From Chitinophaga sp. HK235 (GTDB lineage Bacteria > Bacteroidota > Bacteroidia > Chitinophagales > Chitinophagaceae), in assembly GCF_018255755.1 (NCBI RefSeq), contig NZ_CP073766.1, positions 7,996,501 to 8,060,500 on the forward strand: 64,000 nucleotides of DNA. Direction: 5' to 3'. Of the stretch, positions 51,801 through 60,780 are shown one piece after another. The stretch's first letter is position 1. Every line of letters begins with the position of its first letter. The position numbers were made by a program, and so were the translations under genes. The notes under the pieces were generated by a model that saw only the letters and a list, made by a program, of their open reading frames with translations, did no database searches and had not been told where the DNA came from.

Positions 51801-52313
51801 AACCAGTTTACCTATAAAAATCTCTCCCTGTCTGTATTATTCGACATGCGCAAAGGTGGTAAGATCTATTCCCTCACCCATGCTATCCTGGCAGAACAGG
51901 GTAAAATCAAGGAAACACTGCCTGGCCGTGATAATGGTTTGATCGGTGAAGGGGTAATGCTGGATGCCAGCGGTAAATATGTGCCCAATAATGTACTGGT
52001 GACCAACATGGACCAATATTACAATGCATACTATGATCGTAGCAACGTGGAGTCCAACACCTTTGATGCATCCTATATCAAACTGCGTGAAATGGTACTG
52101 AGCTATAACATACCTGCCAGCCTGTTTGGCCGTTCCTTCATCAGAGGAGCTGCAGTGAGCCTCTATGGCCGCGAGCTCTTTGTATGGTCCAACTTCCCGG
52201 CTTTTGATCCGGAAACAGCTACACTGAACAGCTCTTCCATCGTTCCTGGTTTTGAAACTGGTCAGTTCCCTTCTACCCGTACCATGGGTGTCAACGTAAA
52301 ACTTAACTTCTAA
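48864..52313 (+). CDS. SusC/RagA-family TonB-linked outer-membrane transporter, locus 2
   Basis: 1149 residues. A signal sequence to about residue 38, STN domain (MDLRGSNLAMVVASLQKQAP), carboxypeptidase-like domain (LQGKVTDDANTPLPGVSILD), then VVVTALGISREQKSLGFATQ, plug (LRGESILDGQGGEAILVVDG; INVLKGPSAAALYGARGAGG), barrel and C-terminal Phe (MGVNVKLNF). The GISREQKSLG form is a subgroup often next to SusD-like_2 lipoproteins. With a metallopeptidase gene downstream, a peptide substrate is a fair guess. Confidence 0.95.
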   Translation: MKKNLQRWFQPVSGWQYRAKMGCWSLALVAVMSAQAQAQAIQMDLRGSNLAMVVASLQKQAPGYHFSYQQQTLEKVKVDRINFHQSSVKAALEYLQKNYGLQFLLEGNQVSVKYSPAAVAPAADKLVLQGKVTDDANTPLPGVSILDNHGKMLGTTDAAGVFTVKTVPGTILSFSYMGFTAEKYEVTGKEDVVKITMKQNSRELNGVVVTALGISREQKSLGFATQKLDGSAVSAAPTNGFVNALSGKVAGLNITKAGGPMGSSRVVLRGESILDGQGGEAILVVDGVIVNKSFNGTGHQGYLGNDSPIDFGSALTDINPDDIESINVLKGPSAAALYGARGAGGAIIITTKNGSRNTKGMGVTVSSNVAIDQINNWPDYQYEYGQGTNNAKYYSYGKTADGANTASTSSSWGPKFDGQSYFQFNSPMDANGVRTERTPWVPYKNNRKDFFRTGFTNTNTVAVSGSNDKGDMRLSFTQMKNEWIMPNTGYNRYSVSFSGNTQVSKKISLSTKVDYTNKVADNLPNTGYNNQSVAYFINFQNPNVDLNWYKPYWKPGREGIEQNHPFSSLIDNPYLIVNEMINASNRHNLTGNVMAKYKILDNLELMLRSGLDMGYEFRNQRRPKNTQKFQDGMYRQQTVMNYENNNDFLLRYNKNIGADFNIIASVGGNVRNQRRYYTNQRADKLAAIGVYNLANSKDPVASSSERPVAKVNSLYAFVNTSWKDKLFLDVTIRRDQSSTLPLQNNTFYYPSIAASAVLSELAHLPAFVSFAKLRTSYASVGFDAPFGTYSLEKDYEAGSITGSMSNPNTIPNPNLQPQRNNALEFGTEWRLFKNRVGFDVTWYRQRAINQISSVPIDRSTGYDYQLANVGIVENRGVEVMLNVTPVKLKNFQWKSTINWSRNRNEVIKLNPEVGTSLIIAEGPRGTLEAREGHPLGELYGIGFERSPDGQIVYKNGLAQLASQATYRGNANPDWRGGLNNQFTYKNLSLSVLFDMRKGGKIYSLTHAILAEQGKIKETLPGRDNGLIGEGVMLDASGKYVPNNVLVTNMDQYYNAYYDRSNVESNTFDASYIKLREMVLSYNIPASLFGRSFIRGAAVSLYGRELFVWSNFPAFDPETATLNSSSIVPGFETGQFPSTRTMGVNVKLNF

Positions 52314-52331
52314 TCTAACACACAGGCATAT

Positions 52332-53783
52332 ATGAAAAAGTATTTTGTTTATATGGGTGTGGCACTGGGATTGTGTACCAGCGTAGCCTGTACCAAAAAA
52401 TTTGAGGACATGCAGCATAACCCGGAGACCCTGAAAGTGGTGCCTGCGGGTAACTTCCTCAATGCGATTGTTTTTGATGGTGTAAACATAGGACTGAGAG
52501 AATCCCACCGTATCAATAATGAGCTGATGCAGGTGACGGTAACTGAAATCTCTACTACAGACCTGCACCGGTATTTTATCAAAAACACAGAATCTGATTA
52601 TCCCTGGGAGAATTATTACCTGACGCTCAATAACGTAAAAGATATGCGTGCCTCCGCCAAACTGGCCGGAGAGCCCAACAGCGAGGCTATTGCACTGACT
52701 CTGTGGGCATGGCAGTTCCAGCATCTGACTGATATCTATGGAGATATTCCTTACCAGGATGCCCTGCGCGGATATCCTGATAATCAGCTGCAGAACAGGT
52801 TTGATCCCCAGCAGGATGTATACCGCGACCTGATCAATAAGCTGGATACCGCCAACAGGCTCTTTGTGACCAATGGCAGCAAAGGTCTGGAACAGGGCGA
52901 TGATCTGTTGTTTAACAGCTTTGCTGTTCCTGCCAACATCATCAAATGGAAAAAACTCTGTAATTCCCTCCGTCTTCGTTTGCTCATGCGTATCGCACAC
53001 AAATCAGCAGATGCCCGCCAGGAACTGGGCCTGATGCTGAATGCGCCTGACAAGTATCCGGTGATGACCAGCAATGACGAGTCCGCCGTATTGAAATATA
53101 CCAACGTCAAACCTTTCCAGAATCCTTTCTTCAGCTTCCGTGACTATGATTTCAACGGAGACAGGGCCTTGTCATCTTTCTTTGCTGACAAGTTGCTTTC
53201 CTGGAACGACCCACGCCTGGCCGTTTGGGGCAAAAAGGCAGAAGATGGTGTATACAGGGGGATTCCCAGCGGCTACAAACCAGAGCAGTTTGACAGCATC
53301 TCCGGCATTAAAGCAGCCACACTGAACGTTGATCTGAAAAAGTCCAACCTGATCGGTACTATCATGACTTATGCAGAAGTGGAGTTTATCCGGGCAGAAG
53401 CGATCATGAAAGGATATGCTACCGGTAACGCACAAACGGCCTATGAAAATGGGGTGAAAGCAGCTGTTTCCTACTGGGGAGTACCGGTACCGGCCGACTT
53501 CCTGACCCGTCCGGGTATCAGCTTCAACAATACGCCGGAGCAGGTGCTTACCCAGAAATATTTTGCCCTGTTCTTTACAGATATGCAGCAGTGGTTTGAA
53601 TACCGCCGCACCGGCTTCCCGATATTGCCCCGTGGAGAAGGTATCATCGCCGGCATGAATATGCCTGCCCGCATGAAGTTTCCCATTATCGTACAAACGA
53701 TCAATGCGGCTAATTATCAGTCGGCAGTACAGCACATGGGGGGAGATGAAATATCTACCAAAGTGTGGTGGCAACAACCATAA
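52332..53783 (+). CDS. SusD-like lipoprotein (SusD/RagB-like 2 group), locus 2
   Basis: 483 residues. Lipobox CTSVACTKKF; the body has the SusD-like_2 pattern NHNPETL-like start (FEDMQHNPETLKVVPAGNFL), WQFQHLTDIYGDIPYQDALR, LRLRLLMRIAHKSADAR and the end NTPEQVLTQKYFALFFTDMQ with WFEYRRTGFP. It starts 19 bp after susC and should form the substrate-binding lid. Confidence 0.92.
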   Translation: MKKYFVYMGVALGLCTSVACTKKFEDMQHNPETLKVVPAGNFLNAIVFDGVNIGLRESHRINNELMQVTVTEISTTDLHRYFIKNTESDYPWENYYLTLNNVKDMRASAKLAGEPNSEAIALTLWAWQFQHLTDIYGDIPYQDALRGYPDNQLQNRFDPQQDVYRDLINKLDTANRLFVTNGSKGLEQGDDLLFNSFAVPANIIKWKKLCNSLRLRLLMRIAHKSADARQELGLMLNAPDKYPVMTSNDESAVLKYTNVKPFQNPFFSFRDYDFNGDRALSSFFADKLLSWNDPRLAVWGKKAEDGVYRGIPSGYKPEQFDSISGIKAATLNVDLKKSNLIGTIMTYAEVEFIRAEAIMKGYATGNAQTAYENGVKAAVSYWGVPVPADFLTRPGISFNNTPEQVLTQKYFALFFTDMQQWFEYRRTGFPILPRGEGIIAGMNMPARMKFPIIVQTINAANYQSAVQHMGGDEISTKVWWQQP

Positions 53784-53803
53784 TCATGATAAAATAGTGG
53801 AAG

Positions 53804-53840
53804 AACCTGAGCGGATATTAACATTATCTGCTCAGGTTTT
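53804..53840 (+). terminator. Terminator after susD, locus 2
   Basis: AACCTGAGCGGATA and TATCTGCTCAGGTTTT pair over 14 bp with a G-T step and a 7-base loop. It separates the susCD operon from the peptidase gene, which then needs its own promoter or read-through. Confidence 0.75.
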
Positions 53841-53909
53841 GCATTTAAATGATTGTAAATTGATTCTGGTGTATATTTAGCGACTTCAAAATCTAATTAT
53901 CGCAACCAG

Positions 53910-56531
53910 ATGAAATCACACAGTTATGTATTAGCTTCTCTGTTGGCTTGCGGAGCAATGCAGCAGAGCACTGCACAAACAGCGCCTGTTTCCCGCTATG
54001 ATCAGCATGAGGCTTTTTCTCCTTTATTTTACCCTACCAACGGAAACGAGTACCGGAGCGCAGGAGGACAGCCAGGACCCAAATACTGGCAGAATGTGGC
54101 CGACTACAAGATCGATGTTACACTCGATACCTTACAGCACCGCCTTTCGGGCACTGTGCTGATCACCTACAAAAACAACAGTCCCGATCATCTTCCTTTC
54201 CTCTGGTTGCAAATGGATCAGAACATTTACCGGGAAGATTCCCGGGGAACGGCCACAGTAGCCGCTACCGGCGATCGTTTTGCCAACCGTCATAATACTG
54301 CAGGCTTCGAATTGCAGTCTGTGACGGTGCTGAGCAATGGCAAAAGCACGGCGGCCAACTACCAGGTAAATGATACCCGTATGCAGGTAAGGCTGGCAGA
54401 AGCATTAAAAACCGGCACCAGCATTCAGCTTAAAATACAATACAGCTATACCATCCCCGAATATGGCACAGACCGTACCGGCCGGCTTAACACCCGTCAT
54501 GGATGGATATACGAAATAGCCCAGTGGTACCCCCGGATGGCGGTATACGATGATGTGCTGGGTTGGAATAACATTCCCTATATGGGCGCATCAGAGTTTT
54601 ACCTGGAGTATGGTAACTTTGAATATAGCATCACTGCACCAGCTAATATGCTGGTGGCCGGTTCCGGTGCCCTCATCAACGAAGCGCAGGTGCTGAATCC
54701 TACAGAAGCCGCCCGGCTGGCCAAAGCACGCAATAGTGATGCTACCGTGATGATCCGCGACACCACTGCTTTTCATGACAACACAATTAAAGGTACCCGC
54801 ACCTGGCATTTTACGTGTAAGGAATCCCGTGATGTGGCCTGGGCTGCCTCGGCCGCTTTCATCTGGGATGCTGCGCGTATCAATCTCCCTGGTGGAAAAA
54901 AATCCCTTGCGCAGTCAGTATACCCTGCAGAATCAGCCGGTCCCCAGGCCTGGAGCCGGTCCACTGAATTTGTAAAAGGTGCTATCGAACATTACTCCCG
55001 GGAATGGTATCCATATACCTATCCCGTGGCCACTAATGTGGCTGGTATAGTAGGAGGGATGGAATATCCGGGCATTGTTTTCTGCGGCTGGAAGGCTATC
55101 AAAGCCGAACTGTGGGGCGTAACCAATCATGAGTTCGGACATAACTGGTTCCCGATGATCGTAGGCTCCAATGAACGTAAATACGCCTGGATGGATGAAG
55201 GGTTTAACACTTTTATTAATGGGATAGCCACCAGGGAATTTAATAAAGGAGAGTTTAAGGTTGAACAGTCAGCGCAACGGATGGCAACCACCATGTTTCA
55301 GAGTAATGCGGAAGCTATCATGAACACACCAGATGTGATCAACCTCCGCTACAATGCTGTGGCAGCCTACTACAAGCCGGCTTTGGGTCTGCAGCTGCTG
55401 AGGGATCAGATACTGGGTCATGAGCGTTTTGATTACGCCTTCCGGGAATATATCAAACGTTGGGCGTTTAAACATCCTACGCCGTGGGACTTTTTCCGTT
55501 CCATGGAAAACGCTGCGGGCGAAGATCTGTCCTGGTTCTGGAGAGGCTGGTTTTTCCATACCTGGAAACTGGACCAGGCCATTAAAAGCGTTACCTATGT
55601 ACAAAATGATCCTGCCAAAGGCGCACTCATTACCTTACAGAACCTGGAGCAACTGCCAATGCCGGTGTTGCTGGCTATCAAAGATGAAAACGGCCATCGG
55701 GACACCGTAAAGCTACCTGCAGAGATATGGCAGCGTGGTGCTACCTGGGTGTACCATCATCCTTCCCTGGTGAAATTATCCAGCGTAGTAATAGACCCTG
55801 AAGGTGCCTTCCCGGATATTAACCCCGGAAACAACAGCTGGAAAGCCGATAACGGCAAGCCTGTGCCAGCCGGCGTTACTACTACCTCTGTACTGGAAAA
55901 GTATATCCAGGCTATTGGCGGCAAGGATAAACTGAAGAACGTCAAAGATCTCTATATAGAAGCAGCAAGTGATATTATGGGCACACCACAGTCGGAGATC
56001 AAAACCCGATATAAACAGCCGGGCAGTTTCTGGCAGGAAGTGTTTGCTCCAGCAATCAATAAGGTCATCAAAAAAACAGTTATCAAAGGCGACTCCGTGA
56101 AAGTATGGACGATGGGAAAAGAACTGGCTTTAACAGCCACAGACAAAGGCGGGGTGAAAGACAAAAACCTGCTGTTCGCAGAAGTTGCATACCAGGAAGT
56201 GCCGGATGGCGTGAAGATAGAACTGTCACCGCTTACAGAATCTGTCAATGACGAAGAGGCGTACGTGATCACCATTGCTACGCCTAACGGTATTCTGCTG
56301 AAAAATTACTACGATACTAAAACAGGCCTAAAGGTGCGTTCCGTAAGCCTGAGCGGGCAGGAGGGAGCGCCGGGTAACAATGCGGTAACTGATTATCTGG
56401 AATACCGCGAGGTAAGTGGTATACAGTTTCCTTTCCGTTCCAGAACTACTATCAATAGCTTTGAGTCCAATACAAAGATCCTGAAAGCTGTTATAAATGG
56501 TAATATGAGTGACGAGCTTTTTAAGCTCTAG
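53910..56531 (+). CDS. M1-family zinc metallopeptidase, exported
   Basis: 873 residues. A signal peptide ends near residue 23 (ACGAMQQSTAQ). The exopeptidase motif GGMEYPG is followed by the zinc site HEFGH (His407, His411) and, 18 residues on, the third ligand Glu430 in WMDEGFNTF: the gluzincin pattern HExxH-x18-E. Tyr in the AYYKPALGL region may stabilise the transition state. The C-terminal 250 residues form an additional domain (VLEKYIQAIGGKDKLKNVKD) like those in outer-membrane-linked proteins. It probably trims peptides in the periplasm or at the surface, feeding the transporter encoded before it. Confidence 0.92.
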   Translation: MKSHSYVLASLLACGAMQQSTAQTAPVSRYDQHEAFSPLFYPTNGNEYRSAGGQPGPKYWQNVADYKIDVTLDTLQHRLSGTVLITYKNNSPDHLPFLWLQMDQNIYREDSRGTATVAATGDRFANRHNTAGFELQSVTVLSNGKSTAANYQVNDTRMQVRLAEALKTGTSIQLKIQYSYTIPEYGTDRTGRLNTRHGWIYEIAQWYPRMAVYDDVLGWNNIPYMGASEFYLEYGNFEYSITAPANMLVAGSGALINEAQVLNPTEAARLAKARNSDATVMIRDTTAFHDNTIKGTRTWHFTCKESRDVAWAASAAFIWDAARINLPGGKKSLAQSVYPAESAGPQAWSRSTEFVKGAIEHYSREWYPYTYPVATNVAGIVGGMEYPGIVFCGWKAIKAELWGVTNHEFGHNWFPMIVGSNERKYAWMDEGFNTFINGIATREFNKGEFKVEQSAQRMATTMFQSNAEAIMNTPDVINLRYNAVAAYYKPALGLQLLRDQILGHERFDYAFREYIKRWAFKHPTPWDFFRSMENAAGEDLSWFWRGWFFHTWKLDQAIKSVTYVQNDPAKGALITLQNLEQLPMPVLLAIKDENGHRDTVKLPAEIWQRGATWVYHHPSLVKLSSVVIDPEGAFPDINPGNNSWKADNGKPVPAGVTTTSVLEKYIQAIGGKDKLKNVKDLYIEAASDIMGTPQSEIKTRYKQPGSFWQEVFAPAINKVIKKTVIKGDSVKVWTMGKELALTATDKGGVKDKNLLFAEVAYQEVPDGVKIELSPLTESVNDEEAYVITIATPNGILLKNYYDTKTGLKVRSVSLSGQEGAPGNNAVTDYLEYREVSGIQFPFRSRTTINSFESNTKILKAVINGNMSDELFKL

Positions 56532-56624
56532 GTAACTGTTCGCGGGTCCGGTAGCGGGTATACGAAGATAATTCCATTATATTTGTATACTTGCTATCGG
56601 ATTTTTTTTGAAGTAATTTTCCCT

Positions 56625-56864
56625 ATGCAACAAGCGTATAACTATACCCGTGGTTTCCGGATTTTTTTGCTATGCCTGTTGGCCCCGTTTGTGCTGATGG
56701 TGCCATTCACTTTTTATTTTCTTTCTAATAGGGGTATAAATGCAACTTATTATTTGCTGACTACTTTTTTATCGCCTCTCTTTCTTTCTTGGATAGTATT
56801 TGCATTGGATGACCTGTTTTCAGTTATTAGAACTGATAATGATGTTTCTGTTTTAAAAGTTTAA
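56625..56864 (+). CDS. Small two-helix membrane protein
   Basis: 79 residues from ATG 56625. Two hydrophobic segments (FLLCLLAPFVLMVPFTFYFL and LLTTFLSPLFLSWIVFAL), then a short acidic tail (DDLFSVIRTDNDV). No family recognised. It has the composition of a real membrane protein, but no strong promoter or neighbour supports it. Confidence 0.5.
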   Translation: MQQAYNYTRGFRIFLLCLLAPFVLMVPFTFYFLSNRGINATYYLLTTFLSPLFLSWIVFALDDLFSVIRTDNDVSVLKV

Positions 56865-56911
56865 ATAGCAGGTAGTGATTTACCAAACATTTTAAAACAG
56901 CACTACAATAG

Positions 56912-58210
56912 CTAAAGTAACCCCAACACCTTCTTCAGTCCGGATAATTGGTCTCCCCAGTAAAAATGCATATAACTAGCCAGTATATTGGAGGTATGAA
57001 ACACGGGCGTAGGCAGCATTTCATTCCGGGCATTTAAAACACGTATATCCGTTTGCGTTATATCAGGTTGGGCGGTAAACTGGGAATAATGGAATTCATG
57101 TCCTTTGAGCACTACATCACCAATATGTACCTCCCGGTATCCGAGGGATAATTTTTTCCGCTGCATGCTGGTCTGTACGGGCAACAGGCCTACCATCGGA
57201 TAGGCGATACCGTTTTCGTCTACAATACTTTCTCCCAGATACATCATGCCTCCACATTCTGCGAGGATACGGCCCTTGTATTGCCGCAGCTGTTCAAGAA
57301 GGGTATGGTTGGCAGCCAGTTGTGGCAGATGCAGCTCGGGATAGCCACCTGGTAGATAAAGCAGATCAGCCTCTGGTAATGCAGTATCTGTAAGCGGACT
57401 GAAATAGGTAACAGGACCTAGTTGTGATAAGGCATTTATGTTCTCGCGGTAGGTGAAGTTGAACGCTTCATCCTGTGCCACGGCTATACGTAATTGGGTG
57501 GAAGATGTAGTGGCGAGTGCTGTGTCGACTACTGCAGGCCGTAAGGTCCGCTGTAGCAGTTGCTCTAGGTCTATATGTGCAGTAAGATGGTCCGCAGCGG
57601 CATCAATGATGGTATTATAATCTGTTTCTGCAGAAATATGAAGCCCCAGATGACGGGAGGGTATCTTTACTTCCGGTTGTTCCGGCAGATAGCCTAGCGC
57701 CGGGATACCCACATCCGCGGCGGCTTCTTCCAGGATACGGTAATGGGAGGGGGTATTTACAAAATTAAATATCACCCCGGCAATCTGTATCTCCGGGAAA
57801 AAATGTTTGTATCCATATAACAATGCGGCGGCAGAATAGGCCATGGCTTTGGCATTCACCACCAGTATCACGGGTATGTCCAGCAGTGCGGCCAGTGAGG
57901 CGCTGCTGCCTTCCATTTTGCGGGCGCCGTCAAAAAGTCCCATTACACCTTCAATGATACTGACATCTGCCTGGCTGGTATACCAGTGGTAACGTTCCAG
58001 AAGATGTTGTTCCTGCATCATGTACTGGTCTAGGTTGATACTGGTCTGGCCGGCGGCCAGGGTATGATGTTTTGGGTCCAGGTAATCGGGGCCGCATTTA
58101 AATGGCTGTACCTTGCGGCCGCTGCGTTGCAGCGCCCTCAGCAGTGCGAGGGTGACGGTCGTTTTACCTGCACCACTATGCGGTGCCGCTATCAGAAACT
58201 GTGGTTTCAT
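56912..58210 (-). CDS. cbiA: Cobyrinate a,c-diamide synthase
   Basis: 432 residues from ATG 58210. The ATP-binding domain has Walker A APHSGAGKTTVTLALLRAL and the dethiobiotin-synthase-like VSIIEGVMGLFDGARK; the glutaminase domain has the Cys nucleophile in LAECGGMMYLGES and His in LKGHEFHYSQF. It amidates the a and c side chains of cobyrinate using glutamine and ATP. A -7 box TATCTTTG at 58224-58217 overlaps the longer TTG start at 58219, so ATG 58210 is preferred with almost no leader. Divergent from cobQ. Confidence 0.93.
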   Translation of the reverse strand: MKPQFLIAAPHSGAGKTTVTLALLRALQRSGRKVQPFKCGPDYLDPKHHTLAAGQTSINLDQYMMQEQHLLERYHWYTSQADVSIIEGVMGLFDGARKMEGSSASLAALLDIPVILVVNAKAMAYSAAALLYGYKHFFPEIQIAGVIFNFVNTPSHYRILEEAAADVGIPALGYLPEQPEVKIPSRHLGLHISAETDYNTIIDAAADHLTAHIDLEQLLQRTLRPAVVDTALATTSSTQLRIAVAQDEAFNFTYRENINALSQLGPVTYFSPLTDTALPEADLLYLPGGYPELHLPQLAANHTLLEQLRQYKGRILAECGGMMYLGESIVDENGIAYPMVGLLPVQTSMQRKKLSLGYREVHIGDVVLKGHEFHYSQFTAQPDITQTDIRVLNARNEMLPTPVFHTSNILASYMHFYWGDQLSGLKKVLGLL

Positions 58211-58279
58211 GTCCTGCAAAGATAAGCGGAGGAAATATTCTTTTGTGAAAGTTAAATATCTTCGTTGCCACTAGAAGTT

Positions 58280-59761
58280 ATGAATACCATGAAACAACTC
58301 CGGCCGGTTATGTTTGTAGGCACTGCCTCTGATGTGGGCAAAAGCGTGATTGCTGCCGGGTTTTGCCGTATATTTAAACAGGATGGGTATATGCCGGCGC
58401 CCTTTAAGGCGCAGAATATGTCACTCAACAGCTATGCTACGCCGGAAGGGCTTGAAATAGGCCGCGCACAGGCCGTACAGGCAGAAGCGGCCGGCGTGCC
58501 CTGTCATACCGATATGAACCCGGTATTGCTGAAACCTACCAATGATAAAAGCTCTCAGCTGGTACTGCATGGGAAACCGGCAGGTAATCAAACAGCCTGG
58601 GAATACTTTATGCAGGACGACAAACGCCGGCTCTTTGAAGAGGTGAAAGGCGCTTTCGACAGACTGTCGGAGCGCTACAACCCTGTGGTGATGGAAGGTG
58701 CAGGCAGTATATCCGAACTGAACCTGCGCCATCGTGATATTACCAATATGCGGATGGCCCTGCATGCAGGTGCTGCTGTATACCTGATCTCGGATATCGA
58801 CAGAGGTGGTGTCTTCGGAAGTGTATATGGTACAATTGCCCTGCTGCCACCGGAAGAAAAGGCCCTGATCAAAGGTATTATCATCAACAAATTCCGCGGC
58901 GACATACGCCTCTTTGAAGATGGCCGCAAACAACTGGAAACACTGACCGGTATACCGGTAACGGGCGTATTGCCCTATTATCAGGATATTCATATTGAAG
59001 AAGAAGATTCGGTAGCACTATCGCTGAAGCATAAACGGCAGACCACCGGAAGAATCAATATCGCTGTGGTATTGCTCCGGCATATGTCGAACTTTACGGA
59101 TTTTAATGTATTGGAGAAAGATGAGCGGGTAAATATTTTTTATACAGATAATCCCGCAGATATTGTTACAGCAGATATCGTGATTATCCCGGGCAGTAAA
59201 AATACAATGTCCGATCTGGTGGCAATCAAAAATAATGGAACAGCAAGGGCTATAACGGAAGCGTTTAAACGAAATAAAGTGGTGATCGGTATCTGTGGCG
59301 GTTATCAGATGATGGGTATGTCTGTTGAAGATCCGCATGGTGTGGAAGGAGAGCCCGGCAGTATGCCCGGACTGGGGATATTACCGGTCAGCACAGTCCT
59401 CACCCGCGAGAAGATCACCCGGCAGCGCCGTTTTACTTACCGGCAGCAGGCTGCTTCCTGTGAAGGGTATGAGATCCATATGGGACATACAACAGGAGAA
59501 ACATCTTCACCGCTGAATGTACTGGATGATGGACAGCCCGATGGATATTTTCTCAGCAACAGGTGCTGGGGCACCTACCTGCATGGTATCCTCGACAATA
59601 CCGCCGTACTGGACGATTTGCTGGCTGCCTGCGGGAAAACAGTGACTACCGCTCAAAGCTTCGACTATCGTGCTTTCCGGTCGGCTCAATATGATAAACT
59701 GGCCGCTCATATCCGGCAACATCTCGATATGGAATCGGTGTATAAAGCTATTTGTTTATGA
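58280..59761 (+). CDS. cobQ: Cobyric acid synthase
   Basis: 493 residues from ATG 58280. The ATPase part starts VMFVGTASDVGKSVIAAGFC and has FKAQNMSLNSYATPEGLEIG; the glutaminase part has Cys in VIGICGGYQMMGMS and His in GYEIHMGHTTGE. It adds four amide groups to adenosylcobyrinate diamide, giving cobyric acid. The weak -7 box TATCTTCG (58257-58264) lies 15 bp upstream and matches that in front of the riboswitch. The stop overlaps the ATG of cobD. Confidence 0.93.
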   Translation: MNTMKQLRPVMFVGTASDVGKSVIAAGFCRIFKQDGYMPAPFKAQNMSLNSYATPEGLEIGRAQAVQAEAAGVPCHTDMNPVLLKPTNDKSSQLVLHGKPAGNQTAWEYFMQDDKRRLFEEVKGAFDRLSERYNPVVMEGAGSISELNLRHRDITNMRMALHAGAAVYLISDIDRGGVFGSVYGTIALLPPEEKALIKGIIINKFRGDIRLFEDGRKQLETLTGIPVTGVLPYYQDIHIEEEDSVALSLKHKRQTTGRINIAVVLLRHMSNFTDFNVLEKDERVNIFYTDNPADIVTADIVIIPGSKNTMSDLVAIKNNGTARAITEAFKRNKVVIGICGGYQMMGMSVEDPHGVEGEPGSMPGLGILPVSTVLTREKITRQRRFTYRQQAASCEGYEIHMGHTTGETSSPLNVLDDGQPDGYFLSNRCWGTYLHGILDNTAVLDDLLAACGKTVTTAQSFDYRAFRSAQYDKLAAHIRQHLDMESVYKAICL

Positions 59762-60780
59762 TACAAGGACACGGAGATGATGCATACCTGTTCAACCACC
59801 CTATTGTAGCTGATTTCAGCTCAAATGTATGGTATGGCGGCACACAGGAAAAACTGGTACAGCATATTGCGGGCAAAGTCAGTGGTGTCGGCCACTACCC
59901 GGATGCAGGGGCTGTTAAACTGCAGCAGCAGATAGAACAACGGGAAGAACTGACACCCGGTATGGTGATGGTGACCAACGGAGGCACAGAAGCTATTTAC
60001 CTGGTGGCACAGGCTTTCAGCGGCGCAACCACGACGGTGGTGGTACCTTCCTTCGCGGAATATGCTGACGCCTGCAAACTCCATAAGCATGAACTGAGTT
60101 ACTTTTTCTGGGAGAAGCTGGCGCCTGATACCCGGTTTATTACCGATCTGGTGTTTATCTGTAATCCCAACAATCCTACGGCCCAGGTGATGAGTGAAGA
60201 GGGAATGCTGCAGCTGATACAGTTCAATAACCGCACTATATTTATCATTGACGAAGCCTATATACAATTCACCCGTAATGCCATTACGTTGTTGCCTCGC
60301 CTGCATCAACTGTCTAATGTGCTGATTGTACGGTCGCTCACCAAAACCTGCTGCATCCCCGGGCTGCGCTTAGGATACCTGGCAGGACAAAAGCCGCTGC
60401 TGGACAAGGTAAGGGCGTTCAGAATGCCCTGGTCGGTCAACAGCCTGGCTTTGGAAGCCGGTTATTATATCATGGACCATCCGGAAGAATTTGAGCTGCC
60501 GCTGGACTCCTTGCTGGCAGATACTTACCAGCTCTGGGAAGGAGTACGGAAAATGCCTGAGTTCAAAGCGTATCCTACCCATACCCACTACTTCCTGTTT
60601 GAAACTCTCACGGGTACTGCGGCTGCCCTGAAACTATGGCTGGTCAATAACTACGGGATACTGATCCGGGATGCCTCCAATTTTTATGGCCTGGAACAGG
60701 GACACTGCCGCGTAGCATGCCGCAACGAGGAAGATAATCAGTTACTCATCACTGCCCTGCATCAATGGACGCTTTCGTAA
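59758..60780 (+). CDS. cobD: L-threonine-O-3-phosphate decarboxylase-like PLP enzyme
   Basis: 340 residues from ATG 59758. It begins GHGDDAYLFNHPIVADFSSN, as in CobD (the GGN/HGGD region and DFSSNV), with VFICNPNNPTAQVM, the Asp of IFIIDEAYIQF that binds the pyridine nitrogen, and the PLP Lys in RSLTKTCCIPGLRLGYL. It makes (R)-1-amino-2-propanol phosphate for the nucleotide loop. ATGA overlap with cobQ; the stop overlaps cbiB by 16 bp. A histidinol-phosphate aminotransferase is the main alternative but the context argues for CobD. Confidence 0.88.
   Translation: MIQGHGDDAYLFNHPIVADFSSNVWYGGTQEKLVQHIAGKVSGVGHYPDAGAVKLQQQIEQREELTPGMVMVTNGGTEAIYLVAQAFSGATTTVVVPSFAEYADACKLHKHELSYFFWEKLAPDTRFITDLVFICNPNNPTAQVMSEEGMLQLIQFNNRTIFIIDEAYIQFTRNAITLLPRLHQLSNVLIVRSLTKTCCIPGLRLGYLAGQKPLLDKVRAFRMPWSVNSLALEAGYYIMDHPEEFELPLDSLLADTYQLWEGVRKMPEFKAYPTHTHYFLFETLTGTAAALKLWLVNNYGILIRDASNFYGLEQGHCRVACRNEEDNQLLITALHQWTLS

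Noticed and set aside
51837..53000. 387-codon minus-strand ORF across the susC/susD junction of locus 2
   Set aside because: Spans two real genes on the other strand; composition typical of a shadow frame.
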